Shown here piece by piece: positions 25,189 to 34,522 of a DNA stretch of 64,000 nt. The first letter of the stretch is position 1. Each line of letters opens with the position of its first letter. The position numbers and the translations under genes are program-made. Under the pieces are notes generated by a model, which was not told the origin of the DNA, ran no database searches, and saw nothing but the letters and a program-made list of their open reading frames with translations. Source of the stretch: Paenibacillus pinisoli (GTDB lineage: Bacteria > Bacillota > Bacilli > Paenibacillales > Paenibacillaceae); contig NZ_QXQB01000001.1 of assembly GCF_003605435.1 (NCBI RefSeq), forward strand, positions 1 to 64,000. Reading direction: 5' to 3'.

Positions 25189-26400
25189 TTAAGTTGCGTA
25201 TTCTGTCCTTGCTTTTCTGATCAAGACAAGATGAGAAAGAATGGCCAGAACACTGGTTGTAAAAATAACGATGCCAAAAGGGATGGCAGAATGCTCGCCC
25301 GCAATGCCGACTAATGGAGATGTGACCGCGCCTAAAGCATAATGAAAGCTGCCGATTACGGCTGAGGCGCTTCCTGCCATTTGGCCATGCTGTTCCATCG
25401 CTAAGCTGACAGACACGGGTCCCACAATTCCAATAGATACAGCAAACAAGAATGTAGAACCAAAAATCATCCATAATGTTCCCTCTAATAATACTACACT
25501 AAGGAGCGCTGCAGTTGAGATAAAGGATAAAGTTAATCCGAGTCGCAATAAACGGCGCCCCTCCCACTTGCCTGCCAATCTTTTGACAAATTGCGAACCC
25601 AGCATAATCGCCAAGCCGTTCAAAGCAAATAAGATTGAAAATAGTTGGGGCGACACCCCAAACATGTTTTGGTAAATAAATGGAGTGCCTGCCACAAAGG
25701 CAAATACACCTGCGAACAATATACCGTTAACCAGAGCATATCCCATAAATATCCGGTCAGAGACCAAATGCTTATAGTTCTTCAACAAAGTCATAAAGTT
25801 GTGCGGGACGCGATTCTGCACCGGCAAGCTCTCTCTTAGGCCCCATGCTGTAACTCCCATTAATAGCAATCCGAACACTCCCAAAGTAACAAATACGCCA
25901 ATCCACGAACTGAATGATGTCACAGCAGTTCCTGCATTGGGTGAGATTAAGGGAGCAACATTGCTGATTAATGTAAGCAGGGAGATAAATTTCGTCAACT
26001 CCACTCCACTGTACCTATCCCGGGCAATCGCGCGGGATATGACAAGTCCGGCGGAGGCAGCCACTCCTTGAATGAAACGCAGCAGGATAAATGATTCGAT
26101 ATTGGAAGCAAAAGCACAGCCAATCGAAGATAAAATGTAGATAACCATAGCCATTAGCAGCGGATTGCGTCTGCCGTAGCTGTCGCTTAACGGCCCCATG
26201 ACTAGCTGGCCCAAGCCCAAGCCTAACAGGCTGGCGGTTAAACTGGCTTGAATCATAGATGTATTGGAATCGAAAAAATCCATAATTTGCGGCAGCGACG
26301 ATAGATACATATCGACCGTAAATGGACCAAGCGCAGAGAAAGCAGCCAGGATTAAAGCCAATCTCAGCGAATTTTTCATCATGGCATCGTTCATATCCAT
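25189..26400 (-). CDS. Bcr/CflA-family multidrug efflux MFS transporter
   Basis: 403 residues, twelve membrane segments. The N-terminal [20 protein letters not shown] and loop motif [19 protein letters not shown] are diagnostic of the Bcr/CflA drug-resistance transporters, and [21 protein letters not shown] gives motif C/B features. It starts at the base after the stop codon of the alcohol dehydrogenase (TAAATG), so translation is coupled. With the cupin it forms a three-gene unit opposite a TetR regulator. Likely proton-driven export of an unidentified toxic compound. Confidence 0.9.
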   Translation of the reverse strand: MDMNDAMMKNSLRLALILAAFSALGPFTVDMYLSSLPQIMDFFDSNTSMIQASLTASLLGLGLGQLVMGPLSDSYGRRNPLLMAMVIYILSSIGCAFASNIESFILLRFIQGVAASAGLVISRAIARDRYSGVELTKFISLLTLISNVAPLISPNAGTAVTSFSSWIGVFVTLGVFGLLLMGVTAWGLRESLPVQNRVPHNFMTLLKNYKHLVSDRIFMGYALVNGILFAGVFAFVAGTPFIYQNMFGVSPQLFSILFALNGLAIMLGSQFVKRLAGKWEGRRLLRLGLTLSFISTAALLSVVLLEGTLWMIFGSTFLFAVSIGIVGPVSVSLAMEQHGQMAGSASAVIGSFHYALGAVTSPLVGIAGEHSAIPFGIVIFTTSVLAILSHLVLIRKARTEYAT

Positions 26401-27447
26401 TTATAAGGTCGAGATATCGATCACAAACCGATACCGGACGTCACTTCTCAGAATTCGATCATAAGCTTCATCCACTTGATCGGCGCGAATCACCTCAATC
26501 TGAGGAACAATCCCATGCTCAGCTGCAAAATCAAGCATCTCTTGCGTCTCCGGAAGCCCGCCGACCAAGGAGCCCGCAATGCTGCGGCGGCTCATGATTA
26601 TTGAAAATACTTGGTATTGACTCGGCTCGGCAGGCGCCCCTACATTCACCAGCGTACCATCTACGCGCAGCAGGGATAAATATAAATCGACTTCAATAGC
26701 AGCAGACACTGTGTTCAATATCAGGTCAAACCGTCCTGCTAACTTCTTGAATGTATCAGGGTCAAGCGTTGAAAAATATTCGTCTGCGCCAAAGCCCAGC
26801 GCTTCTTGCTTTTTATCCCCTGCCCGGCTTAGAACGGTCACTTCGGCCCCCATCGCACGCGCGAACTGTATGGCAACGTGACCAAGTCCGCCCATTCCCA
26901 GAATGGCTACCCGCTTCCCTGGACCGGCATTCCAGCGTTTGAGCGGAGAATATGTGGTAATGCCTGCGCATAGAAGCGGGCTGGCAACATCCAGCTCCAT
27001 TGGGTCCGGGATATGCACGACGAATCTTTCCGTAACGACAATTTTTTGGCTGTAACCGCCATAAGTAGGATTGCCGTCATAATCCAAGGAGTTATAGGTT
27101 GCTACATGTCCTTTCGAACAATACTGCTCTTCGCCGCGAAAGCAGTACTCGCACTCTCCGCAAGAGTCCACATAACATCCAACGCCAACTCTGTCTCCAA
27201 CGGCAAACTTCGACACCTTCTCCCCTACCTCAGTCACAATCCCGGTAATCTCATGGCCGGGCACCATCGGAAATATGCCTCCAGCCCAATCCCCATGAGC
27301 GCTGTGAATATCGGAATGGCATATACCGCTGAACTTTATAGCAATCGATACATCATAGGGACGCAGCGCTCTCCTTTCAATGATCGTTTTTTCAAACGGC
27401 GCTTTGGCAGCGGGTACGCTTAACACATATGTTTTGCACATCTGCAT
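26401..27447 (-). CDS. Zinc-dependent alcohol dehydrogenase, YahK/cinnamyl-type
   Basis: 348-residue medium-chain dehydrogenase, NAD(P)-dependent, reducing or oxidising aldehydes/alcohols. Catalytic zinc ligands: Cys43 (GICHSD), His65-Glu66 (GHE) and a later Cys (LCAGITTYSPL). The four structural-zinc cysteines are at 96, 99, 102 and 110 (CGECEYC...C). The dinucleotide motif is GMGGLGHVA. First gene of the ADH-efflux-cupin unit, divergent from a TetR gene. The arrangement suggests detoxification of an aldehyde-type compound followed by export. Confidence 0.92.
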   Translation of the reverse strand: MQMCKTYVLSVPAAKAPFEKTIIERRALRPYDVSIAIKFSGICHSDIHSAHGDWAGGIFPMVPGHEITGIVTEVGEKVSKFAVGDRVGVGCYVDSCGECEYCFRGEEQYCSKGHVATYNSLDYDGNPTYGGYSQKIVVTERFVVHIPDPMELDVASPLLCAGITTYSPLKRWNAGPGKRVAILGMGGLGHVAIQFARAMGAEVTVLSRAGDKKQEALGFGADEYFSTLDPDTFKKLAGRFDLILNTVSAAIEVDLYLSLLRVDGTLVNVGAPAEPSQYQVFSIIMSRRSIAGSLVGGLPETQEMLDFAAEHGIVPQIEVIRADQVDEAYDRILRSDVRYRFVIDISTL

Positions 27448-27479
27448 AATCTCCTTTTCTAACAGTAAATACGTTTTGT

Positions 27480-27501
27480 TTAATCAACTAGAATTGATTA
27501 A
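27480..27501. promoter_or_regulatory. Probable TetR operator between adh and tetR
   Basis: Inverted repeat TTAATCAA-(6)-TTGATTAA (27480-27487 and 27494-27501). A second, smaller inverted repeat TGTTGA-TATC-TCAACA lies at about 27563-27578 and overlaps TTGATA, a possible -35 box for tetR, with TATATT 16 bp on. Divergent repression of both genes is the expected logic. Confidence 0.5.
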
Positions 27502-27625
27502 TCGACATGTGTCTATTATTATAAAATTAGGAGCAAACATTCAATGGTTAAAAAATCGGATTCTGTTGATATCTCAACAAATCAGCCTATATTGTAAATT
27601 ATTATAGAAAGCTTGGTGGTACAGT

Positions 27626-28174
27626 GTGGCAAAATTAGATCGAAGAATACTTAAAACGCAGGAATCTTTGAAAGCGGCCGTTATCGAGCTCATGGCGGAA
27701 AAATCATTCGACGGCATTACCATTCAAGATATTGCCGACCGGGCCAATGTCAATCGCGGCACCATCTATCTTCATTACCAAGACAAATTTGATTTATTGG
27801 ATAAGCTGATCGAGGCGCATCTTCATGAGCTGGGCGCGATGGATGAATGGGCATGCGAGTTGGACTGGAATGACGCTCTTGTCCCTTATTTCGAATATTT
27901 TGAGAAGAACTACTTGTTTTTTTCCACCATGCTAGCCAGTACGGGCGTTCCTTCATCCTTTAGATCCCGGCTTCTTGCTTCTTTTATGAAAGGATTCAAA
28001 GGCGAAATTGACAGAGAAAGCGGAAAAAATACGGATCTGGATGAAGATATTATCCTGCAATATGCGGGCACCGCTTATGTGGGCATTATTGAATGGTGGA
28101 TTAGAAATGAGATGCCCTATCCTCCCCAAGCGATGGCTAAACAAATCGGGACCTTGCTGGAAAGAACCTTATAA
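27626..28174 (+). CDS. TetR-family transcriptional regulator
   Basis: 182 residues. The N-terminal TetR helix-turn-helix is ITIQDIADRANVNRGTIYLHYQDKFDLLDK (about 30-59), followed by a TetR_C_33-type ligand-binding domain. The start is GTG at 27626 with a weak ribosome binding site. It is divergent from the alcohol dehydrogenase-efflux-cupin unit, its probable target. It is clearly similar to the second TetR at 31716 (both have ITIQDIADRA...NRxTxYLHYQxKxDLLD). Confidence 0.9.
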   Translation: MAKLDRRILKTQESLKAAVIELMAEKSFDGITIQDIADRANVNRGTIYLHYQDKFDLLDKLIEAHLHELGAMDEWACELDWNDALVPYFEYFEKNYLFFSTMLASTGVPSSFRSRLLASFMKGFKGEIDRESGKNTDLDEDIILQYAGTAYVGIIEWWIRNEMPYPPQAMAKQIGTLLERTL

Positions 28175-28220
28175 TCCGCTGGCTGCATTGTACAGATAGT
28201 AAGTTCAACATGGATACAAA

Positions 28221-28254
28221 AAACAAAGGACAACTCTATTAGGTTGCCCTTTGT
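28221..28254 (+). terminator. Bidirectional intrinsic terminator after tetR
   Basis: AAACAAAGGACAAC/GTTGCCCTTTGTTT stem with one bulge, between tetR and the converging beta-helix gene. Confidence 0.75.
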
Positions 28255-28277
28255 TTATCTGCCCTTATGGTTTTTTC

Positions 28278-29681
28278 TTAGCTCATATCGGAATGCATAT
28301 CGTTCCCTGTCCCTGTCTGATAGGCTTCGAAGTCCTCATACTCTATGCCCTTCCATATCCAAGTTGACTTATCCTTGCTGCTGTAGTGATTGAAGTCAAT
28401 ATTATTACCTTCATTTTGCGTGAACTCGTTGGTGATCATGAGCCCATCCTCATTCGGCTGGATATAGTTGTTGTGCAATTCATTGTTCCGCGTATCAAAA
28501 GCCAGATTGATTTCACCATAACCCATACGCTTGGCGTTGTTTTCTATGAACTGATTTTCTGCAATCACACAATGATCTGTCCTGCCGCGATCTTCGTCAT
28601 ATCCGCCAAGCGTAATGCCTGCCGCACTATTGTTATAAATGCGATTGAGCGATACCTCAATATAGGAAGTTGCACCGCCCGCATGCTCACTGGCCAGCTC
28701 TATTCCGAAATCATTGTCATGTAAGTCATTATCGACGATTTTGATATCTTTGCCGCCGTCTACATAGATGCCGGCAGCTGAATACTCATTCCCATATGCG
28801 GGATTCCCATAAGAGGAAATATGGTACACATGATTTTCTTGAATAACACCACCTCGCGCCTGATCTAGGACCGGATTCGGTGCGATGCCTTCAAACCCAA
28901 TAATATCAATTCCGATATTGTCGTTATCGTGCACAATGTTCTGCAACACGCGAAAACCGTCTACATTTCCATTGATCGCCATAGCTTCGCTGGCTCCAAG
29001 CTTCAGGTTATACAACTCATTTTGGATAATAGCAATCTCGTTCAGCGGTTCAGTCGAATTGCCGTATACAGCAATGCCATGCGCATTGCCGCCGCCTGAC
29101 TGCTGACCTGCATGGGTTCCCATATCGTGAATGCGATTTGCTATAATTTCAATATGACTGCCGCTGCCGCTCACATGAATGCCAATGGGCGTGACATCTT
29201 CGGAGCTTGTATGGTAGTTGCGTATTTCAAGCCCTGTCACACGAACATAACTGGCATTGTTGATGCTAATGGCGCCATCCTCTATTAGCTCTATGCCTTT
29301 ACCATCCAATATAGCGGTTTGTCCCGCCGCATTGCGCAATGTTATATAGCCCTGTTCAGACGACCCTGATTTCTCAATGCTCACCGTTTGGTGATATGCG
29401 CCACCGAGAAGGATGACAGAGTAGCCTGGCTTTACTACCTCGATTGCTTTCTGGATGCTGGCAAGCGGCGCATCTCTGGTTCCCGGATTGGCATCTTTCC
29501 CTTGCGGTGAGACATAATAATCCATTGCAGATGATTCCAACGCCGCTTCCGATGGCTCAGTTATTGAATCCGAATCCAATGTGTCGTTTGAATCGTTTCT
29601 ATCGAGGATATAAATGGCGATAACCGACAACAGGATGAGGAGGCCAGTCCACATCACAGCTTTTTTCATTTTTTTGCTCAT
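28278..29681 (-). CDS. Membrane-anchored right-handed parallel beta-helix protein
   Basis: 467 residues. An N-terminal anchor (AVMWTGLLILLSVIAIYIL) is followed by a Ser/Asp-rich linker and, from about residue 54, the DUF1565-like entry YYVSPQGKDANPGTRDAPLASIQKAI. Then come repeated beta-helix coils with Asn ladders (for example VLQNIVHDNDN, IVDNDLHDND, VSLNRIYNNS). The fold is shared with PL9-type pectate lyases, so a secreted polysaccharide lyase or epimerase is possible, but I see no catalytic lysine I would trust. The start at 29681 (MSKKMKK) follows AAGGACG. The next gene upstream (29715) is probably co-transcribed. Confidence 0.82.
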   Translation of the reverse strand: MSKKMKKAVMWTGLLILLSVIAIYILDRNDSNDTLDSDSITEPSEAALESSAMDYYVSPQGKDANPGTRDAPLASIQKAIEVVKPGYSVILLGGAYHQTVSIEKSGSSEQGYITLRNAAGQTAILDGKGIELIEDGAISINNASYVRVTGLEIRNYHTSSEDVTPIGIHVSGSGSHIEIIANRIHDMGTHAGQQSGGGNAHGIAVYGNSTEPLNEIAIIQNELYNLKLGASEAMAINGNVDGFRVLQNIVHDNDNIGIDIIGFEGIAPNPVLDQARGGVIQENHVYHISSYGNPAYGNEYSAAGIYVDGGKDIKIVDNDLHDNDFGIELASEHAGGATSYIEVSLNRIYNNSAAGITLGGYDEDRGRTDHCVIAENQFIENNAKRMGYGEINLAFDTRNNELHNNYIQPNEDGLMITNEFTQNEGNNIDFNHYSSKDKSTWIWKGIEYEDFEAYQTGTGNDMHSDMS

Positions 29682-29714
29682 AATGCTCACGTCCTTACAA
29701 CTCAATGATTCACT

Positions 29715-30527
29715 CTAGTCAATTGGTACATAGATCCCGCTGCCCCTGCCCAACTTGCCGCCAGCCAGGAGATACGCTTTCGCTGCATGCTGCAAGCTCG
29801 TGTCCTCTCCATATTCGGATGGGTCTGCTGCAACTCGATTGAAGATTCGCTGCTCGGCTTCCTTGGCTGCTTCATCGACCTCATAGATATGGAACAGCCG
29901 CTGAAACTGCAATATATTCGAATCGGACTTCATAATATGATCAAGCCCCGGGTACAGCAGCCAGGATTGGCAGATAAAAACAGGAGTTATGCCTCTGAAG
30001 AATGCCCGGGCTAACGAGAAGGAATGAGCGACCTCTTGCGGGCTCAACGCGCCCCCTTCTGGAATGTGTACATTCAGCACAAGCTGTTTGTTCTCCACTA
30101 TCACGTCTCCGGCCTTCACGTCACCTTCCATTGCAATGGGCTGAAATTGCATTCTGCCAAGACGAAACAGCCGAAGCCTGACATGCTCTTGCAGCCAGTT
30201 GTACTCCTCAATGCCATATTCGCCAAAATCACGGCAGCAAACCTCGCTCCAAATCCGTATATCTGAAAATGTATTGAAATAAACGTCGTCGGATATTCCC
30301 CGAACCTGGTACTCCTCATAGGCATCCATGGCAAATCTCACGAATAGATAAAGCAGCTTTTGCCTGTATCCCGCTGCTCCCGTGACTAGCTGGAAGAATG
30401 CATGGCGCTCCTGTTGAAATTGTCGTTTTAACTCCGCATATTCACTCTCTTGCATATGGTAATCCATAACGATCCCGCTAGCTGCCTCACCTAACTTGAT
30501 TCCATTGCAAAATTCCTTCATATGCAT
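29715..30527 (-). CDS. GNAT-like (NAT_N/DUF5596-type) protein, probable
   Basis: 270-residue soluble protein. The segment YNWLQEHVRLRLFRLGRMQFQPIAM followed by LNVHIPEGGALSPQEVAHSFSLARAFF and PVFICQSWLLYPGLDHIM resembles the acyltransferase-like DUF5596/5597 (NAT_N and GNAT_C) proteins of Firmicutes, whose substrates are unknown. It ends 33 bp before the beta-helix gene on the same strand, so an operon is likely. The ATG at 30527 is plausible, and a second Met follows at residue 3. Family assignment from memory, moderate certainty. Confidence 0.7.
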   Translation of the reverse strand: MHMKEFCNGIKLGEAASGIVMDYHMQESEYAELKRQFQQERHAFFQLVTGAAGYRQKLLYLFVRFAMDAYEEYQVRGISDDVYFNTFSDIRIWSEVCCRDFGEYGIEEYNWLQEHVRLRLFRLGRMQFQPIAMEGDVKAGDVIVENKQLVLNVHIPEGGALSPQEVAHSFSLARAFFRGITPVFICQSWLLYPGLDHIMKSDSNILQFQRLFHIYEVDEAAKEAEQRIFNRVAADPSEYGEDTSLQHAAKAYLLAGGKLGRGSGIYVPID

Positions 30528-30651
30528 ACAGATCGCTCTCCTTCATGCACTAGTTCGAATGTCAGTTAACTGCCTGAGACAAATGGTCTCATTAGAACTT
30601 GTTGCCGTCAACCCAAAATCTACATGTCTGCGTCGTAAAATGGATCGGACC

Positions 30652-30683
30652 GAAAAAAAGCGCAGTCTTTATCAGACCGCGCT
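30652..30683 (-). terminator. Intrinsic terminator of the SnoaL-like gene
   Basis: AGCGCGGTCT/AGACTGCGCT stem with one G-U pair (30659-30683), followed on the minus strand by seven T. A second small hairpin (ACATTAA/TTAATGT) lies at about 30694-30713, between this terminator and the stop codon. Confidence 0.85.
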
Positions 30684-30745
30684 TCACCATGAAACATTAA
30701 CATGGTTTAATGTTAATTATCCTAAGAAACTACAAAGCCAGCAGC

Positions 30746-31525
30746 TCAAAATCTGCTGTTCACATTTTTTCGTTTTTCTGCCGGTAAGATAGACTCTATC
30801 ACATCCCAATGCTCCGCAATCTTTCCGTTCTCCACACGGAATAAATCGTAGAAAGCAGTAGGCTTGCCATCAAAGGTGCCTTCGCTTACCGTAAGCACAA
30901 AATTACCTTGCCCGATCACGTGATGAATCCGATTATATTGAAACTCTATATTTCGCTCCTTCAACGATTGTAATGCTGCATGAAGACCGGAGAGACCGTC
31001 TGCGATATGCGGACTATGCTGAATATAGCGATCCCCGTCAAAATAAGAGGCGAGCAGCTCAGAATTCCTCCGCAGCAAGATGTTCTCCACATAGCTCTTA
31101 ACCAATGCTTTGTTCACATCCGTCTTATCCATATCCTGAATCGCAACCGGTCCATCAATCATCGTATGATGGCTTGGTGTCCTCTCCGCCATCTCCTGCA
31201 GGTTATCCCAGTGTTCCACGATAAGTCCGTTCTCAAATCGAAAAATATCAATGCCAACCTTAGAGCCAAAGAACTGATACACCGAATGAAGGACTACAAA
31301 ATCTCCATCGGCTATTGCTCGTTTAACGCTTACTTTGGTGCCGGCCTCCTGCAAATGATTAAGCGCGCCTAGCATGGCGTCCCGGCCGTCGGGCAAAGCC
31401 TGATTGTGTTGAATGTATCGTTCTGGATGAACGAATTGCGTGATCGCAACGGGATTGCCGCTTTCTAAGCTTTCCAGCACGGCGATCGCCTTGCGCACTA
31501 AATCATTTTGATGATCGATAGTCAT
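30746..31525 (-). CDS. Tandem SnoaL-like (NTF2-fold) protein
   Basis: 259 residues containing two NTF2-like domains of the SnoaL/polyketide-cyclase-like type. Domain one is residues about 10-125 (YIQHNQALPDGRDAMLGALNHLQ ... IDIFRFENGLIVEHWD) and domain two about 140-250 (YIQHSPHIADGLSGLHAALQSLK ... YDLFRVENGKIAEHWD), clearly an internal duplication. The start at 31525 follows CAGGAGGA. Such proteins bind small hydrophobic ligands or act as isomerases/hydrolases. Divergent from a TetR regulator, which suggests inducible expression. Confidence 0.88.
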   Translation of the reverse strand: MTIDHQNDLVRKAIAVLESLESGNPVAITQFVHPERYIQHNQALPDGRDAMLGALNHLQEAGTKVSVKRAIADGDFVVLHSVYQFFGSKVGIDIFRFENGLIVEHWDNLQEMAERTPSHHTMIDGPVAIQDMDKTDVNKALVKSYVENILLRRNSELLASYFDGDRYIQHSPHIADGLSGLHAALQSLKERNIEFQYNRIHHVIGQGNFVLTVSEGTFDGKPTAFYDLFRVENGKIAEHWDVIESILPAEKRKNVNSRF

Positions 31526-31556
31526 AGAATGTTCCTCCTGTACGTTTATAGTCATC

Positions 31557-31590
31557 AGATAAATAATGTGCATGTGTTGTTTATTTATCT
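31557..31590. promoter_or_regulatory. Inverted repeat upstream of the SnoaL-like gene, possible TetR operator
   Basis: AGATAAATA (31557-31565) and TATTTATCT (31582-31590) are perfect complements separated by 16 bp, 32 bp upstream of the SnoaL-like start codon and in the region shared with tetR (31716). Confidence 0.45.
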
Positions 31591-31715
31591 CACGTTCATT
31601 ATAATGAAGGAGGCTTTGATGCTCAATATTCAATATGTTGCGTTATGCAGGATATCAGACATTTCATCCGGCTTTGTCGCATAACGACTCAATATCAGTT
31701 TAAGGAGAACCAAAC

Positions 31716-32315
31716 ATGACCAAAAGCAAGAAAGTCGACCTGCGAATCGTGCGGACCAAGCAATCTATTCGCAAGGCCTTTTATGAGCTTATTAAGGAGA
31801 AGGGTTACGAAGCGATAACCATTCAGGATATTGCCGATCGGGCGATGATTAATCGGAATACGTTCTACCTCCACTATCAAAGCAAGCCCGATTTACTGGA
31901 TACTTGCATCAATGAGTTATTAAGCGACTTAAAGGAGACCGTCATTCTTTGTCCCATTGGCATGAATCCGTACCGCATTGCTGTGCTCGAAGCCGTCATG
32001 CAAACCGTGCTGGAGCATATCTCACATCACATTACCTTTTATCACGCCATGTTGATTGAAGAGAACAGACTCTACCAGTTCCGCGTCAAGATGGAGAGTT
32101 TGATTAAAGATAAGCTGAATGAGGGATGGAACATGGCTCAAGGAACCATATCCAAGGAATTGCTGCTCGAATACCTCGTGTCATCCTTCATGGGGATCGT
32201 CCTTTGGTGGATTAAGAACAATAAGCCCCTTCCCGCAGAAGAGATTGCAGCGCAGTTCAGCAAACTCGTCGCCTACGGACATTTGAAAGCAGCCGGGTTG
32301 GAAGTTGAGGAGTAG
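31716..32315 (+). CDS. TetR-family transcriptional regulator
   Basis: 199 residues with the TetR helix-turn-helix ITIQDIADRAMINRNTFYLHYQSKPDLLD (about 34-62) and a TetR_C_33-like C-terminal domain (EYLVSSFMGIVLWWIKNNKPLPAEEIAAQF). Ribosome binding site AAGGAG. It is followed after 27 bp by the ACR3/bile-acid-type transporter and is divergent from the SnoaL-like gene, so it probably controls both. The C-terminal pattern (GIVLWWIKNN) is shared with the TetR at 27626 (GIIEWWIRNE). Confidence 0.92.
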   Translation: MTKSKKVDLRIVRTKQSIRKAFYELIKEKGYEAITIQDIADRAMINRNTFYLHYQSKPDLLDTCINELLSDLKETVILCPIGMNPYRIAVLEAVMQTVLEHISHHITFYHAMLIEENRLYQFRVKMESLIKDKLNEGWNMAQGTISKELLLEYLVSSFMGIVLWWIKNNKPLPAEEIAAQFSKLVAYGHLKAAGLEVEE

Positions 32316-32342
32316 GCCGTATAAAGGAGAGAATCATCGGGA

Positions 32343-33329
32343 ATGAGAGAACAACTGGAACAAAATCAGATATGGGTATATATTGCTGCACTAGCGGCAG
32401 CGGCTGGGCTTGGCTTGTATGTCCCTCAGCTAACAATGGCATTAGATAATCACATCATGATCTCAATCGTTATAGCTGTATTAATGTACGGTATGTTTAC
32501 ACAAATCCCCTTTACTTCGATCAAAGAATCGCTTGGAAACCGGCGTTTTATCCTTGCTATTCTGACCGCCAATTATGTTGCGGTACCGGTAGTCGTATGG
32601 TTATTGTCTCAGCTGCTGCCTCAGCAAACCCCTGTGTTGCTAGGTGTTTATCTGGTGCTGCTGGCGCCCTGCATCGATTATGTTATCGTCTTCACCCATC
32701 TGGGACGCGGGAATGAGAAGCTGATGCTGCTGTCAACGCCAATTCTATTTGTCACCCAAATGGTTCTATTGCCCGTCTACCTCTGGCTGTTCATGGGCAA
32801 GATGGCATCGGAAGTCGTGAGCCCGGGGCCTTTTGTCGAAGCATTCCTTATCATTATCGTCATGCCGCTATTGCTGGCGATCATCATACAATTGTTCTCA
32901 AGAAAAAATCGCAGCAGCGCTAAGCTGTTGGATTGGTCTGCCTGGATTCCAGTCCCGCTCATGGCCTTCACGTTGTTTATAATTGTGGCTTCGCAAATTA
33001 GCAAGCTATCATCCTATTGGAATATCATTATTAAAGTTATACCGGTCTACTTTGCTTTCATGCTTATCATGCCGTGTATTACACGATATATAGTCAAATG
33101 GTTTAAGTTAGATGCCGCCTCCGGACGTGCTGTCATTTTTAGCTCCGGAACCCGCAACTCGCTGGTCGTGCTTCCCCTTGCCTTATCGTTGCCTGACCAT
33201 TTGAGCACGCTGGCAGCAGCCATCATCGTTACGCAAACGATAGTCGAGCTTATAGGAGAATTGATTTATGTACGGTTAATTCCGAACGTGATTTTGCGGG
33301 ATGCGGACAATAATAAATCACTTGTTTAG
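32343..33329 (+). CDS. ACR3/bile acid:sodium symporter superfamily transporter
   Basis: 328-residue integral membrane protein with about ten segments, of the bile acid/arsenite permease (BART) superfamily. Typical stretches are TANYVAVPVVVWLLSQLLP, YLVLLAPCIDYVIVFTHLGRG and SSGTRNSLVVLPLALSLP. The Cys in LAPCIDY sits where ACR3 arsenite exporters have an essential cysteine, so arsenite or another anion is possible. However, the gene lies with a TetR regulator, not arsR or arsC. Ribosome binding site AAAGGAGAG. Substrate uncertain. Confidence 0.85.
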   Translation: MREQLEQNQIWVYIAALAAAAGLGLYVPQLTMALDNHIMISIVIAVLMYGMFTQIPFTSIKESLGNRRFILAILTANYVAVPVVVWLLSQLLPQQTPVLLGVYLVLLAPCIDYVIVFTHLGRGNEKLMLLSTPILFVTQMVLLPVYLWLFMGKMASEVVSPGPFVEAFLIIIVMPLLLAIIIQLFSRKNRSSAKLLDWSAWIPVPLMAFTLFIIVASQISKLSSYWNIIIKVIPVYFAFMLIMPCITRYIVKWFKLDAASGRAVIFSSGTRNSLVVLPLALSLPDHLSTLAAAIIVTQTIVELIGELIYVRLIPNVILRDADNNKSLV

Positions 33330-33340
33330 TTAATTTACAA

Positions 33341-33374
33341 AAACAACCTCAAATCATTGGATTTGAGGTTGTTT
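33341..33374 (+). terminator. Bidirectional intrinsic terminator
   Basis: Perfect 15-bp stem AAACAACCTCAAATC/GATTTGAGGTTGTTT between the transporter and the converging AraC gene. Confidence 0.9.
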
Positions 33375-33398
33375 CGTATGGTTTGCAACTATTCTGCT

Positions 33399-34268
33399 TC
33401 AAATAGACTCCACCCTTTTGACAACAGGGATCCACACTTCCATCTCATACATGCCGTTGCCTCTATTGTAGCTCATTTCAAACTCAGGACCGTTGGCGTA
33501 CTCATAATCGCTGGTTGGAAACCATTCTGACGATATACGTCTCCATATATCATGAATATCGTTTTGCGGATTTAAGCCTGTCGTAAAGATCGCATAGGTC
33601 TGCGGTGAGATCCGGATCTGCTTGTATCCATGCGGTATGCCGCTCTCCGGCAGGAAATAACCGATCAAGTAGGTGAATTTCTCGCCATTATTGTTGAATA
33701 ACACCGAATGGATCTCGCCATCTTCCTCAAGTCCTGCAGCTGCACGAATTCGATCAATGGTTCCATCATTTATGCAATTCTTCCAAAACTGCGGGATTTC
33801 AATGAACGGATTTTCTCCGCCTGCAGTGATTTCATTTGTCACACCAAACATTTCGAAGCCTTGTTTTTCCTCAATCCTATAATTCATCTCCACAGCTCCG
33901 CGAATCGAGATATCAAAGGACATACGAGGATAAGCTTTAAGCGGCACACCCCTGTCGCGCACGGACATCGGCATGACGCCATGCATCTTTTTGAATGCTC
34001 TGGAGAATGCCTCAGGTGATTCGTAGCCGTATTTTAATGCCACGTCAATGACCTTCACTCCGCTGTTTTGCAATTCAAATGCGGCAAATGTCAGCCGCCT
34101 GCGCCTGATATATTCAGACAATGGAACATTCGTTATGAACGGAAACATTCGTTGCAAATGGTAGGTGGAGCAGCAAGCAATACGGGCCGCTTGATCGTAG
34201 TCAATCTTGCCAGCAAGATTGGATTCAATATATTCCAACGCGCTATTCATGCGTTTTAACCAATCCAA
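33399..34268 (-). CDS. AraC-family regulator with GyrI-like effector domain
   Basis: 289 residues. Two helix-turn-helix motifs of the AraC type occupy residues about 1-105 (YDQAARIACCSTYHLQRMFPF and VIDVALKYGYESPEAFSRAFKKMHG), and residues about 125-289 form a GyrI-like small-molecule-binding domain (NYRIEEKQGFEMFGVTNEI ... VWIPVVK). The TTG at 34268 (MDWLKRMNSALEYIE) is the usual family start and has GGGGTG nine bases upstream, so the frame opening at 34295 is not used. No obvious divergent target other than msrA, 255 bp away. Confidence 0.9.
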   Translation of the reverse strand: MDWLKRMNSALEYIESNLAGKIDYDQAARIACCSTYHLQRMFPFITNVPLSEYIRRRRLTFAAFELQNSGVKVIDVALKYGYESPEAFSRAFKKMHGVMPMSVRDRGVPLKAYPRMSFDISIRGAVEMNYRIEEKQGFEMFGVTNEITAGGENPFIEIPQFWKNCINDGTIDRIRAAAGLEEDGEIHSVLFNNNGEKFTYLIGYFLPESGIPHGYKQIRISPQTYAIFTTGLNPQNDIHDIWRRISSEWFPTSDYEYANGPEFEMSYNRGNGMYEMEVWIPVVKRVESI

Positions 34269-34522
34269 ATCGAATAACACCCCATATCTGCTCAATATAT
34301 GTATAGTTTAACAGCATCCCTTGGCAAGCTGGTTAGTAAAAACATATATAATTAATTTTTCCTGCGGATCGCAATTTGGATCTATCCAACGAATTAAAAC
34401 TAACTATATCTAAATATCATTAAATATATCGGTCTCTTATTGTATTTTACGATTTGATCGCTTAATATTAGGAACTAATATAGCATCTATGAAGTACTGC
34501 TAACTAGAAATGAGGAATGAAT

